This document shows positions 11,141 through 22,916 of a stretch of DNA of 64,000 nt, in pieces. Position 1 is the first letter of the stretch. Each line of letters starts with the position of its first letter. Source of the DNA: Spirodela intermedia (taxonomy: Eukaryota; Streptophyta; Magnoliopsida; Alismatales; Araceae); NCBI GenBank assembly GCA_902729315.2, contig LR746268.1:3837501-3901500 (forward strand). The letters run 5' to 3'. The notes below the pieces were generated by a model that worked only from the letters and a program-made list of their open reading frames with translations, made no database searches and was not told where the DNA came from. Made by a program: the position numbers and the translations under genes.

Positions 11141-12840
11141 CATATATTTATTATTCTTATGTAGAGGCACATGAATAATTATGGAAGAGTTCCATTCAGT
11201 CAAGCTAGATTAATGTATCGCAGCATACAGATATTTTTAAACACTCAAAATTCGAGGGCTAGGCACCCTAGAAATTGGTTGTAAATATAAAAAAGTCTAA
11301 ATGGGGTGCAAAACGAAATCATGCCAAGAAGGTGGGTGAATGTTTAGAAGTTGACAAGTTAAGTAATTGATGCATAGTTAAAGTGCATGTTAGAATGGAT
11401 TTATCTATATATTATTGGGTCTCAATCAAAGCATTTTAGTTGTAGATGGCTACAATATACATCCAAGTGAATATGTAAAAAATATCTTATTTTTTTATTT
11501 TTTTATAAAAATTTGTTGATCAAAAAATACAATTTAGGAACAGGATCTATAAACATCTTTGTATAGTTGTTATCAACTTGGCATGATTTCTCACATTTAG
11601 TTTCAAGAGCTTAGTTAAATGTTCCAAAGAGCATACACATCTTAGATTGATACAAACTAGATTAATAAGCACAACCCAAATAGGAGTTTCTCATGAAACA
11701 AGATATGTTGAATAAGTGATTATTCAATAATAAACATTTTTGTTTTGTATTTCATATTGTCTTCTCTTATTTATCTTCAATTCTTGTGTTTCTAGTGTTT
11801 TTCAATAACAAATTATTATAACACAAGCTTTTACTTTTCATTTTCCCAATTAGTTAGAAGAAAGTGAGAGGAAAATGACAAGTTGCATGTAGTTTTCAGT
11901 ACACATTTGTCTAACAAAAGGTTCTCAAGTGTCCGGAAAAATGATATTTAGAATCCCAATATTAAATGGGACTTAATGGAAATGTAACATTTTAATTCCC
12001 CCACTTTATGGTAACAACAATATTTTCCTATTTTATAGTTGATTAAAAAGTATAATTCACCTTTTACTCGTATCCACTATATGTTGATATATTTGATGAA
12101 TGAGAATATAACATGTGATGAAATCCAATCAAAACAAAAGTTTTTAGGCTCTCATATACTCAATTCTGGATCCACATTAAATGAGATTGCACTTCGTAAA
12201 AACTTTTTTAAAACTTTGTACTTAAATTAGAAAAAATCTAATTCCCAAATTAGATACATTTGACACTCAAGAAGGTCTTATGTAAATATTTCCTAATCAC
12301 AAGCAAAATTAGTGCAATCTAAATGTGTACCAATTCTTTCAAAAATTAGGCACACCTGCACCCAAAAGAATATGGCATAAAACATTTCAAAATATGGCAC
12401 AATATGCTGTTCACACATTTAGAAAAATTCCATTGATATGTACCTATAAAATGATTAAAACTATGCCCATCTGTTTATGTAGATGCGGTTCCTTTGATTT
12501 TCAGGGGGGGGTGTTGTTAATGAGCAAGGGTTTCCTTATCGACATAATAAGGATGGACACTTGGTCCCAATAGGCCGAGCAGGCGCACATACACGCATAC
12601 GCAGTCACAGAGAGGGAGAACCCAGAGGAACTTGTGGACCACGTCGAAGCCACGCAAGCGTCCTTATCCGTCTGAGAAGTGATCTTCTTTACGTCTGCTT
12701 ACATCGGCCGAGCAGATGCCAAGTCAGATGGCCGACGTTAGATTCATGGATGCTTCAGCGAAGGAAAGTTTTACCTTTGGGCCCGGCCGCTCGTCGTACG
12801 GGCGGACGAGACGTATTTTCATGCAGAGTCTGGGATTCCG
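11141..12840. other. AT-rich intergenic DNA, nothing recognised
   Basis: Mostly AT-rich sequence, possibly the decayed downstream flank of the gypsy remnant. From about 12550 the composition turns GC-rich, but the 100-codon ORF there has no recognisable family and I do not call it. Confidence 0.45.
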
Positions 12841-12843
12841 ATA

Positions 12844-12858
12844 TGGGCCTAATGGGCT
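12844..12858 (+). promoter_or_regulatory. Paired site II motifs without an obvious gene
   Basis: TGGGCC at 12844-12849 and TGGGCT at 12853-12858 lie about 240 bp beyond the stop of the ACHT gene. They look like a promoter fragment, but I cannot name the gene they would serve. Confidence 0.3.
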
Positions 12859-12889
12859 TATGAGCCGCTAGTAGGAAACAGATAATAGA

Positions 12890-12908
12890 TAATAATAATA
12901 ATAATAAA
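12890..12908. repeat. (AAT)n microsatellite
   Basis: About six AAT units, downstream of the ACHT gene. Confidence 0.9.
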
Positions 12909-13096
12909 TATAAGAAATAAGGACATTACAGCCGGAGATGAACGTATGAACAAAAAGGAGCCGGTCTTCCACCTTCGATACTGATTCTTTTATTGACCGA
13001 ACTCAATCATGGACAATGATCGATCGATCATCTCCGCGCTCCGAGAAGTATCTTCTGTTCTTCTTCTCCCTCTGCCATGGCGAATCCGGATTGTCG

Positions 13097-14112
13097 TCAA
13101 TGGATGGTTGACGCAGACAAGATCCCCGCTAGAGCCAACTTCAGCAACTCCGTCTGCTCCAGACCTTTCGAGGGGCCGGGGCCGCACCTCCCCAACCCGT
13201 ACTTCGCCATTGCATCTCTGAACTTGTTGATCTGAACATGATTCAACGGCAGCAGATATCACCAGTCAGGAAGAATATATATAGAAATCGGTAAGATGCG
13301 ATGGAAGTCGTCATTCTATAGGGGGGCTTACGGTGGCGTTGGTGCAGCTGAAGCTGCAGACCCGACCCTGAGGTCCTCTGTAGAATCGGAAGAATGGCAG
13401 CACACGGATGTTGAGGCTGCAGCACAAGGATCTGTGCTCCTCGTAGTTGACCTTGAGGAACAGTGCGTCCGGATTCGATTCGCCAATCTGGCATATCTGG
13501 AGGCAAGTAGCAGAAATAACAAATCTCAGGTCGTCGCCTTTGGATGTTCGATGTGCCACGCCGATGATGGTCTTACACACCTTTGGATGCAGGACTCTAC
13601 AGGCCCCGCAGCCAGGGGAGTAGAAGTCGAGGACGACGAGCCTGTTCCCGGCGTTCATGAGAGTATCCACAAGCTCCTGTGCAGAACCGATTTCTATCAT
13701 ATTCTGCATCTCTCCTTTATCCCACCATCTCGTCGATTGGGGGAAGTAAATGGAGAAATTCTGAGCCTGAATCGCGAGGAGACTTAAGGTTAGGTTAAGT
13801 TACAGAACAGGACAAAGAGAAACAGAAAATGGATTCCGGATCATTTATCCCATTGCTACTAGGAAAGTGATTCTTAGATATATATATCTATATATATGTA
13901 TATGTAATGGAATAGACAGATGTATGTTCGCTCACAGATATGTCTCGTCCCGCCTGCTGATCCCTGAGCACCACCTGCTTGACAATAAAGTCGTTCTTCC
14001 AGGAGGAGAGCTCCAGTGAGGTGGTCGATCCTCCGATCAATGTCTTCTTCTTGTCCAGCGCCAGAGCGCTAGAGCTGGAGACGCAGAAGCCTTCCCTCAA
14101 ACTAACCGCCAT
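13097..14112 (-). CDS. Atypical Cys/His-rich thioredoxin (ACHT / thioredoxin-like 1), chloroplastic
   Basis: Four exons on the minus strand: 14112-13936, 13760-13581, 13496-13332 and 13231-13097. All junctions are GT-AG and all are phase 0, giving 218 residues. The N-terminus (MAVSLREGFCVSSSSALAL) looks like a transit peptide. The thioredoxin fold spans roughly residues 80-175: NMIEIGSAQELVD, LVVLDFYSPGCGACRVLHPK, NPDALFLKVNYEEH and VLPFFRFYRGPQGRVCSFSC. The tail GRCGPGPSKGLEQTELLKLA is the ACHT-type C-terminus. These thylakoid-associated thioredoxins relay oxidising equivalents to plastid targets such as 2-Cys peroxiredoxin. The active site is CGAC, whereas I recall CGGC in ACHT4/5. The family call is firm; the exact paralogue is not. 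Confidence 0.88.
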
Positions 14113-14489
14113 TTCGGAGAAGAGGAGGAGAGGGAGAAGAAGAATCGGGTGATGAACAAAATAAGGCCTTCTACGATCTGGCTACGCCTCTCCGTGCAGG
14201 AACAATGAGGGGCAGCTTCGCGAACCGGACCTCGCCGCCTAGAACTGAAGAGGTAGCCTTTGGAACAACTCCCGCTACTAGGGATTTCTATCTCCGCCGC
14301 GCAAGGGAGATATCTCTCGAGGTAAACAGCCTTCCCCCGAATCCGGAGAAGAAGGGGCAAAGAGAGAAGCAGACGAAACGATGAAGAGGGGAACCGATGC
14401 GGATAGATACGAACGAAAAGCGGGGAATGCGGATAAAAAGAAGTGGCCGCCTAGGTCATGCTCCCCGACCCCCTCTCTACCCCCCAGCT

Positions 14490-14502
14490 CTCTCTCTCTC
14501 TC
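14490..14502. repeat. Short (CT)n run
   Basis: Pyrimidine dinucleotide run upstream of the ACHT gene. Confidence 0.8.
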
Positions 14503-14584
14503 CAGTTACTGCTAAATCTGTTGGCTAAACGACACCTCGTCCCGCCGGCATCCGTCGATCCTCCTGTCGGAGGTGAGCTCCCTC

Positions 14585-14605
14585 CCTCTCTCTCTCTCTC
14601 TCTCC
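14585..14605. repeat. (CT)n microsatellite
   Basis: About ten CT units. They account for the Ser-Leu-rich ORFs on the plus strand and the Arg-Glu-rich one on the minus strand. Confidence 0.9.
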
Positions 14606-15294
14606 CTCCCCACCACATTCACAACGCGCAACAGGGAGGCGGATGCTGCTGACGGGGATCCTCGTCACGTGCCGCCTTTTTTTTTTAAGCGACCGACGTG
14701 TCACCCTCCTCTTCTTATTCGAGGGGCCGTTATCCGCCTCCACCTGCTGTCCCTTAGTTTCTCCTTTCTCATTTGTGGGTCCCCAAACGGTCTGGCCGCC
14801 AGTCGATCCGCCACGAGAGCCACGCTGGCGGGGGGTTAAGTTCACAGGTTCTCTCCAATTAATTAATTTTCAATATTTTACTTTCAGCCGCTCATTTGTT
14901 TTTTGTATGATCTTTGCCACGTGTTTAAAAGCGATTCTCGGGCGGCGGCTCGCCTCGGCGAGCTGCGTGGTGGATAATTTAACTGCGGGTCCCACAGTTG
15001 ATCGGCATCCCAGGGCTTCGATCAACGGTTGAGATTTTTGGTCTTCGTTACATTTTAGAAAAAGTGAAAAGAAACGAAGAAAAAACCTGGTTTCTCTAAA
15101 ATTGTGAAATTCAGTATTGGACAGAGGACTTTTTTATTTATTTTGTGGAGGCCCAGTGGGTGGGACCCCGGCTTAGTATAGTAGAAGTAGCCTTCAAGAG
15201 GCTGCTGGCCGTTGAATGATAGGAGCCTAGTTCCTCAATCTGAGGCTCCCATTCCAAAGGCTACAATAGGACTGGAGCAAGGGATCGTCATCCA

Positions 15295-15316
15295 TCTCTC
15301 TCTCTCTCTCTCTCTC
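15295..15316. repeat. (TC)n microsatellite
   Basis: Perfect TC run in intergenic DNA. Confidence 0.95.
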
Positions 15317-15536
15317 GATTCAGCAGAGGACGAGAACCACAAATGGGATTCTCATAAGCAGCGGCCTTAACTTCTCAAAGAAAGAAAGTGGCTGGGAATT
15401 TTTGAATAGAAATGGTATTTTAGTATGACCAAAAGATGAGCTTGGTCGTCAAATAGGCCCATAGATCGATGTCAATTCAAGCTGGGTCAGGGTTCCAGTG
15501 AGTGATTTGTCTGGCCATGTGATTGTGACTCACATC

Positions 15537-15537
15537 C

Positions 15538-15570
<33 letters not shown>
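15537..15570. repeat. (CT)n microsatellite with one interruption
   Basis: CT run interrupted once by a G, in intergenic DNA. Confidence 0.95.
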
Positions 15571-17272
15571 GTTAGTTTAGCTTCTCTTATGGAAACCTCT
15601 CCGCTTACATGACGGTGTCCTACAACCTCTTTCTTCCCATTTCCTCTGATAGACCCCCCTCCTCCGCCGTTTTTCAATTTGATTCGCATTATTTAAATCG
15701 ACATACATTTTTAGTATAATGAATATGAACAAAGTCGAGGGGATTTTGAACCCCAAACTATATACAATCACACGTAATTTCATGAGTTATATTCCATATA
15801 GAACAAATATTACACTACTACCCATCATTTTATATATTTTTTATGTTTTTTAGAGTGGGAAGGACACACTTCTAATATTTTTTAGCAGTTAATTTACAAC
15901 TTTTGACCAGAGAAATGGAATGTTTCAGTTTGCAATACATGAGACAATCACAAGTTTTTAATGGTTCAACATAAAAAAAAAAAGGAATAGGCAAAGAGGG
16001 TAGTTTAGATGATTAAATAATTGGTAAGTTAGACATATCTATCACATTTTTAGGCTGTAAGAATAGAAGAATCGGTTTCTTGGATCTACTTATCATGTTC
16101 CTATTTTAGGCTACCATGAAAAATATTATGTTAGCATTTTCTATTCAATATTCTATGCTTCCAACTTCATAAGTTACTTCAGCACATAAATGACAAGGGT
16201 TTACAAATTCTTGTAAATAGACGAATCCTACAAAACTTTTAAAATTAGAGTCATAATGATTATATATATCATTTGACAATAAGAAAAATACATTATCATT
16301 CCTATGCTTGGATTCAAATAGCAAAAATAAATGGCATTTTGTTTTACTAATATTTGTGTGATAAGAAAAACAACTTTTCTAATAGATTTGTGAATTTCTT
16401 CACCATACATTGTGCTCTTTATTCCTTCATTTACCTAGATTTTTTCAAAGAAAATTTCAACCCATCTATCAAGAATAAAGAGTAAGGTATAGATGTTTTC
16501 AAATAAGTCTACCTTTGACCAGAAAGTGAATTGAAAATTGACTGAATACATTAATCATCTATTATATGAAAGTACACACAATCATCTATGCAAAATTTTA
16601 TGGATTGTAACGTAGCTTCACATTCAATACTTCTGATTGAGCCATGTATATCAAGTGAATTAATAAAATTATGCTAGAAAATGGTGGTCTCCTATCAAGA
16701 ATTCTCCAAATGAATATATGTTCATGACAAAAAAAATGAACAATAGTGTTAATAAGATTAAGCTGATGTGTCCATGCGCTCGACTACTTGTGAATGAAAA
16801 CTGCTGTAGATAAATGCTTCTTTCCAATGTAGAGTGCACCTGAAAACCCTGTAGGAAGGAAACACAAGACAAACACCCAACCATGTATATCAATTGTGAT
16901 TACTTCAAACCAAAATTAGAGATTATTCAACAGTTTGTTGTGAATGCACTTTTGTATTGCAAAATTATTTTGTTTTAAGATTTTCATTGTTGGTTATGTG
17001 AGATTTTATCTATTATTGATTCATAGACAACATACCATGGCATCACTTTAAATGGGGTTTTTATGCAAATATCGCTATCCATATTTCGTCATTAGGTGTC
17101 ACCCACATTCCTCTGTTCTCTTGGTTCAACCATCCAGACTTCGTCTTCACCCAACCTCGTGGAAGTCCCAAATGCAAACCCTCCCACCTACCCTCGCACC
17201 ATGATGGAACATGTGTAGTCCATGGACACTCAGGCTGATATTCACAGAAATAACTAGACAGCAACCTCACTG
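15571..17272. other. AT-rich spacer ending in a coding-like stretch
   Basis: 15.6-17.0 kb is AT-rich and featureless. From about 17080 to 17272 composition rises and both strands read as coding-like text. This runs straight into the level-1 gypsy insertion and seems to resume after 45129. I could not identify a product. Confidence 0.4.
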
Positions 17273-17277
17273 TGTCC

Positions 17278-17760
17278 TGTTGAGGCTCTGATCACAGATT
17301 CTCTCCCCCATAGACAAAGATGGGAGCACCGCCATTCAGAGATGGGAGAACCGTTGGGCAGAAATGGTTGAAAGGCTAGCCCGGAACAAACCGAGCCAAA
17401 CCAAAGTAGTTGCATGAACGGCCGGGTCAGAATCAGTCACAGACTCGTACACAACATGTGATCTGACCGTCTATAGAGAACGGGAGAGGGGGAGAAGAAG
17501 ATTGATCGAGTCTAGGCTCCAGCTAGGAGAAAAGGAGAATAGCAATCTCCAATTAGCTACCTGGAGGACTCTTGGAGTTCCTCTAGTTATCCCTCTTCAT
17601 TCTTGCCATCCCTACTCTTCCACACTCATTTCCCACTGATATGTTGTCACTCCCTTTCTCTTACCATAAAACTCTATTCGTAGAGTTTATTTGATGTTAG
17701 AAGGACCGATTTTCTATTAACCATCGCGTCTGTTACACTCCCGTCGTTGGATTTGCATCA
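17278..17760 (+). repeat. 5' LTR of level-1 gypsy
   Basis: Starts TGTTGAGGCTCTGATCA and ends GGATTTGCATCA; aligns with the 3' LTR at 44717-45124. It is about 75 bp longer than the 3' copy, mostly from extra sequence between about 17330 and 17455. It is preceded by TSD TGTCC. Confidence 0.9.
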
Positions 17761-17761
17761 A

Positions 17762-17774
17762 CTAATATCAGAGC
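17762..17774 (+). other. Primer binding site, initiator-tRNA-Met type
   Basis: CTAATATCAGAGC follows the 5' LTR after one base and resembles the TGGTATCAGAGC primer site, with early-position changes. Confidence 0.65.
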
Positions 17775-17859
17775 TAAGTCGCCTCGATTCCTCATTGGGC
17801 CAAAGCCAACTGATCCCAAATGAGAAACCCTGAAAAAGGAAATGGAGGAAGTCCGCCAC

Positions 17860-18660
17860 AACATCTTTCGAGAGTAGACAAAGATAACTAGTTTTCGGCT
17901 GGAGCTGAAGACCAAACAAGCCGAGTTTTGTGCGGAGGTTAAAAGTGATCGAGCAAGCTTTGACAACAACTTGGGATGTTGATCCGATTCATGGAGAGGC
18001 TGCTCCGCTAGGAGAAAAAAAATGGGAAGGAAAAAGAAGCTGTAGAGTCTAGCAAGGGATTCTCCCATTTGGAGCATTGGAAAACAGGGGGATACGAGGA
18101 GGACATCTGCCTACAACCACCGTACCTCTCCCCCCCCTCCCCCCACCTTATTCCAGGTGAGTTTCAGGCTCAAAGAAGAAGGTTAGTGGAACTAACTCGG
18201 ATGGGTGGGTCCTCCGAGCTGAACTGTATTTCGCCACTTACAAACTGACATGCTTAGAGAAGCTGGCAAAGGCGAGCCTTAGCATGGATGGTTGTGCTCT
18301 CCTCTGGTTCCAAAGGCAGATGACTAGAGGTCCTTCTGGAGCTGGGAAGAGCTTAAAGAACAACTCTTGACCCGATTCAATTTCTTCAATCTAACATTCG
18401 TTGCAAATGGTTTATGGAGCTTACTCAATAGAGGATTGTCAATGAGTATTGATGTTAGGAGGACTACAACACATTCGGGAGGACTGGAAGGGGCCTTCGT
18501 GAAGGGACTGCAACTAGAGCAAGGATGCAGCCAGAGATTCAAGCTGAAGTATGTGCAATAAATCCAGTAAGACCGGAAGATATTATGCAAGCCGCCTAGA
18601 AAGTCAAGGTGAAAATCAACAAAAGCAAGAATCTCAAGATTGACAGATTCTCAGATTCTC
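17860..18660 (+). pseudogene. Level-1 gypsy gag remnant
   Basis: Frameshifted gag. Near 18480-18600 the readable pieces include GLREGT, PEIQAEVCAINPVRPEDIM and a following QAA, which match the retrotransposon gag segment usually read as 'GL..EIQAEVRA..P..L..IM..A'. Stop codons occur throughout. Confidence 0.65.
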
Positions 18661-19379
18661 GACCTGGAGTTGAGGCATCCATGGTCCACCGGAGTCAACA
18701 ATTTTTTGAGGATAGGTAATGCCGCAATGGGCCTCGTGGTCCTTTGGTGCCCTCTGTGGCTACATCTAATGCCGCAATGAAGAGAGTCAATTTACCTGCA
18801 GCAGAGATTCAAGCCAAATGAATGTAGGGTCTCTATTTTTACTATAGTGAGAAATGTTGGATATGAAGGATCTAGTGTTGAGATAAATAAAGAATGATAA
18901 AATATAATGAGAATGAATTAAAGTCATACATCAATCCATGAAGGCATTAGTACGAAGATGACCTTTTGATCAACACAAATGAGTCGTCCAATAACTTACT
19001 CAAGAGAGATGAGATACTTTAAGAGTGACTATCAATATGTGACCCAAGGACCATGGCCTCTTATTTATAGACAAGAGGTAGTTAGCCTCTTTGTGTCCTT
19101 TTCTAATTTAGTTTATCATAAAAGTAGAATAAGACATGGTCTTTACACATTTATATTTATACTCATACTTACGAGAGAGGTCATAATCTTAAATACTTAA
19201 ACTCTAACGAATCACTTTAAGTAGAATTATTTTAATGATAGCCTCATAATTTACTTTACAATTCATATACATAATTATTCACATTGAGATTAATTCCAAC
19301 AAGAAATACTCTCCTAGACATCATTGCAAGATGTAAATTCGTATCCTATTCACCCTTGAGGAGTTTGATTTTTTTCTAG

Positions 19380-19680
19380 CCACATCGAAGGAGAATGAAG
19401 TATTCGCAAAAATTCTAAAAGAAGAGGGAATGCTCATTAGCAGATGGTTGTGTTGCTAAGTAAGCTCGAAATGAAATTTAAGGGCATCATCGGAGATCAG
19501 AAGGTGATAGTGCTGATACACATTGGAGCCACCCACGACTTCCTACACAACAAACTCGTGGAAGAGCTCTATCTTTCGGTCACCACCATCCCCATTTATC
19601 GAGTAATGATGGGGATGAGCGAGCAAGTAAGTGGCAGTGGGATATGCCAAGACGTCCATCTCCAGTTATAGCCCATAGAT
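19380..19680 (+). pseudogene. Level-1 gypsy aspartic protease remnant
   Basis: The ORF from 19444 reads VLIHIGATHDFLHNKLVEEL, the retropepsin pattern in which the catalytic DSGATHNF has become HIGATHDF. The catalytic Asp is therefore replaced by His. The frame closes before RT. Confidence 0.75.
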
Positions 19681-20039
19681 ATCTGTGAAAAAAAATCATT
19701 CTTCCCTTGGCTATTGTTGACGTCATCCTCAAACTCTAGTGGATGATTGGTCGAAAGAAATTAGAGCTCGATCTAGAACACTAGACAATCTCCTTCAGGA
19801 CCAGGATAGAAACAATCATCTTGAGAGCAGATCTCTCAATGCTGCCGACTTCGATGTCTCTCATGACACTCACAAGCCAAGTTCATCTTGAAGAAATCTA
19901 CTTCAAATTTTACCAAATTACATAGACAGAATTCGAGGTGCACGAACACCCCCTGCAACAACAAATGCAACTTCAGTTTCCCAGGGTCTTTGAAGAAGTC
20001 AAAGGGCTTCCACCTCGCAGAGAGATCAACCACTAAATC

Positions 20040-20975
20040 CCTTTAGAGCCTATCACCAAATCAGTAAATATTCGTCCTTTCCAATATCCTTTTTATCAAA
20101 AGACAACTGGAAAGGCTGATCTGCGAGATGATGGAGGCCAAAATTATACAACACTAGCACAGCCCTTCTCTAATTCGGCATTATTGGTATGGAAGAACGG
20201 GACGTGGCAATTTTGCATGGACTACCGTACTTTGAACAAGGTAATGATTCCTATCTATTTCTGATTTCGGTCATTGAAAAATTGTTAGACAAATTGCATG
20301 GCACCCCTGATTTTTTTGAAGCTTGACCTTAGAGCCGGGTATCATCAAATATGTATCCATCTAATAGACATTTCTAAGATGACATTTTGAACCCATGAAG
20401 AACATTACAAATTCATTGTAATACCGTTCGGCCTCTCCAACATGCCTTCTATGTTCCAAGTATTATTGAACCAAATTTTCAAAAAGTATCTTCAAAAATT
20501 GTCTTCATTTTCTTTGACAACATTGTTATCTATATAGTATGACTCCCCAAGAACACGAGGAACATCTAACCCATGTCTTCACAGACCTGAGTCAACATCA
20601 ATTGCATGTCAATTTGAGAAAGTGCTCCTTCACCTAGACAAAGATCTCTTATTTGGTGCATTAGGTATCGGGTGACAAAGTGTCCATCAATCAAGAGAAG
20701 ATTGATGCCATCTAGAAAGGGCCAACTCTCTGCAATTTGTGAGAGCTAAGAGGGTTCTTGGGTGTATTAGGATATTATCGCTACTTCATTCAGACCTACA
20801 ACAGTAAAGCTGCTTTGCTTACTCATTTACTCAAGCGGGAGGCTTTCAATTGGGGAGTTGAGGCAACTGCTGACTTCCAACGGCTCAAAAACACCCTATT
20901 CTCCACCCTGATGCTTGCTCTCTCAGATTTCAGCCCGTCGTTTGAACTGGAGGCAAATGTGTCAAGCCGCGGAGT
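20040..20975 (+). pseudogene. Level-1 gypsy reverse transcriptase remnant
   Basis: Readable RT motifs in order: KNGTWQFCMDYRTLNKV, KLDLRAGYHQICIH, HYKFIVIPFGLSNMPSMFQ, and the connection region LGVLGYYRYFIQTYNSKAAL just before RNase H. Several stops and frame changes interrupt them, including at the YxDD position. Confidence 0.85.
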
Positions 20976-21925
20976 CAAAGTGATGCGGATGGAGAGGGTG
21001 AAGGATATCGAATATAAACTCCGGCAGAAAATGTAATAAATATTAAAATAATAAAATGAGTTAGATCTTGAGATATTTAGGTAAGACACCCACAATTGAC
21101 AAAGAGTAGAATTTAGCTGTTTGAGGATACCACTGATAGGATACCCTAATTTTTATCATGTCATAAAATCTTCCTTTTCACTGTTTTATGATAAATCGAA
21201 TAAGATTAAGCTGGATATCCTATGATCACTCAAGCTACAAAGGAGCAAGAAGATATATTAAATACATAAATAATTGAGAAGTAAAGGAGTTTACTATATT
21301 GTGGAAGTCCGCAAATTCACTGGCTATATCACAAGGTCATCAGCTGATCCTTTTGCGACAGTGTTCACAGAGATGCTGGAGATGACCTGACCTGCTAGGA
21401 TATCGAGCCAAACTTTCGTGGGATAGAAGTCGGGGGTTGATAGATGTTAATTGCAAAAACCGTGGCTGTCGTGTGATAGGTGGAAAGGTGTATAGGGAGA
21501 GTGGATAATGACAAGATGAAATGGGATAGCTTAGCAGGGGGACTAGTAGACAGTGGCAGAGAGGGGGGGTAAAAACGTAGGGGGAGGGAGGAAGCAGGGA
21601 CGAGGCGGTGACAATGGCAAATGGCGTTGATGGTTGATGGGGGGAGAAGCTGTGGAAGACGGTAGTGGGCAGCAGGAACAGTGAGAAGTGAGCTAGCCTG
21701 TGACTCAAGTGAGGGAAAGCTGACGCGATGGAACAAAAGGAAAGTAGTGGGAAAAAGAAGAGAAAAGAGGAAAAAGCTCCAAATTGGGAGCGGCGGGTCC
21801 TCGCAACCAACCCAAGCCGAGGTGATGGGATCAGAGATCAAAAAGAACAAAGCTACATTCTTCAGTTGTGTCCTCTCCTCTCAGCCTCGTGGCTCTCTTA
21901 CGGCCTTTTTCAAAACGTAAATTAA
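20976..21925. other. Unidentified insertion inside the level-1 RNase H
   Basis: RNase H text stops after the 'SSRGV' segment near 20975 and resumes near 21925. The intervening roughly 950 bp starts AT-rich and becomes purine-rich on the plus strand (21.5-21.8 kb). I see no LTR termini, transposase or clear target duplication. The two long minus-strand ORFs here are Ser/Pro/Leu-rich low complexity. Type unknown. Confidence 0.5.
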
Positions 21926-22588
21926 GCTAGCATGGGGTTGTTCAATGTTGCATCACAATGGTGTCTTAATGCAACAATAGAGGCCAATCACATTCTTCAA
22001 CTAAGCTCTATCATTTCTGTAAAAACTGAAGGCAGTCTATGAACATGAGTTGATCACCATCATCCTAAGGATCCTACGATCAACATGGTCTGAAATTTGT
22101 CATATTTACTGATCAACGTGGTCTGAAATTTATACTGGAACAGCAGCAGGTTCTATCTGAATAACAAAAATGGCTCGCCAAGGTCGTGATATTTAACTTA
22201 GAAATTAGGTACAAAGCCAGAAGCGAGAACCAGGCAACGGACGCCTTGTCTAAACCCCCCCAACTCATTTTGGTCTCATATCACCCTCATCTCGCGATCA
22301 GAGCTGATTGACTTGGATCAGATCTGATCAACTTGGATCAGATCGCATAGGAAAATCATAAGGATTTGAGGCTTGCGACTATCATTGATCAATTGACACA
22401 GCAGCCCGATATGCATCCACCATACTCGCTACACCGTGGACAACTGCTATACAAGCAACAACTGGTAGTCTCAAAACCTCCCAATTGATCCTTTGAATTC
22501 TACAAGAGTTTCATTGTTTGCTAGTGGGGGGCCACTCCAGCTTTCAGCAAACCTATCTTTGGATTCTTCAGAATGGGAATGAGGTGCA
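21926..22588 (+). pseudogene. Level-1 gypsy RNase H end and integrase N-terminus
   Basis: Readable: FTDQRGLKFILEQQQVLSE, WLAKVVIFNLEIRYKARSE and NQATDALSK (the RNase H end), then an integrase linker ending FSKPIFGFFRMGMRC at the copia junction. The copia TSD GTGCA falls inside the codons for the next residues, so the integrase frame is in register across the insertion. Confidence 0.8.
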
Positions 22589-22891
22589 TGTTAATGAAAT
22601 TCAAGATGACGTACGATAGTAAAATAGAGTAACTGCCAACTAACTGTTCAGCCGATTGAAAGAGAGAATGATAGCTCATCAACTCACTTAAAACAGGAAA
22701 CCACCTATCCAGTAGTTATTAAAGATTGGTGGACCAACACTCACAAATTCAATGGTTCAAAATCAGAACCTTATAAATAGAACACTGTAAATACGAAATA
22801 GTTTAATGCAATTCATTTCTCGATTCCTCTCTTCCACGATTTCTTTCTCTCTCCCTTTCTCTTCCTCTCTCCTCTTCTTGAATCCTTCACA
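22589..22891 (+). repeat. 5' LTR of level-2 copia
   Basis: 303 bp, begins TGTTAATGAAATTCAAGATG and ends TTGAATCCTTCACA. It is very similar to the 312-bp 3' LTR, which has a longer CT run near its end. Confidence 0.92.
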
Positions 22892-22903
22892 TGGTATCAG
22901 AGC
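22892..22903 (+). other. Primer binding site of copia (initiator tRNA-Met)
   Basis: TGGTATCAGAGC directly follows the 5' LTR, a perfect match to the usual plant copia primer site. Confidence 0.9.
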
Positions 22904-22916
22904 AATAGAGGATCAA

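Larger units (their letters stand above)
14113..15290. other. Upstream region of the ACHT gene with CT-rich leader DNA
   Basis: GC-rich DNA upstream of the minus-strand ACHT start, probably its promoter and 5' UTR, with pyrimidine runs around 14490 and 14590. Several ORFs here are low-complexity products of those runs. I see no second gene. Confidence 0.5.

Noticed and set aside
12561-12863. 100-codon ORF near paired site II motifs
   Set aside because: No recognisable family and no supporting exon structure.
14458-15032. ORFs upstream of the ACHT gene
   Set aside because: Low-complexity text generated by CT/GA runs.
21340-21850. Two overlapping minus-strand ORFs of about 150 codons
   Set aside because: Ser/Pro/Leu-rich low complexity inside an insertion; no domain.
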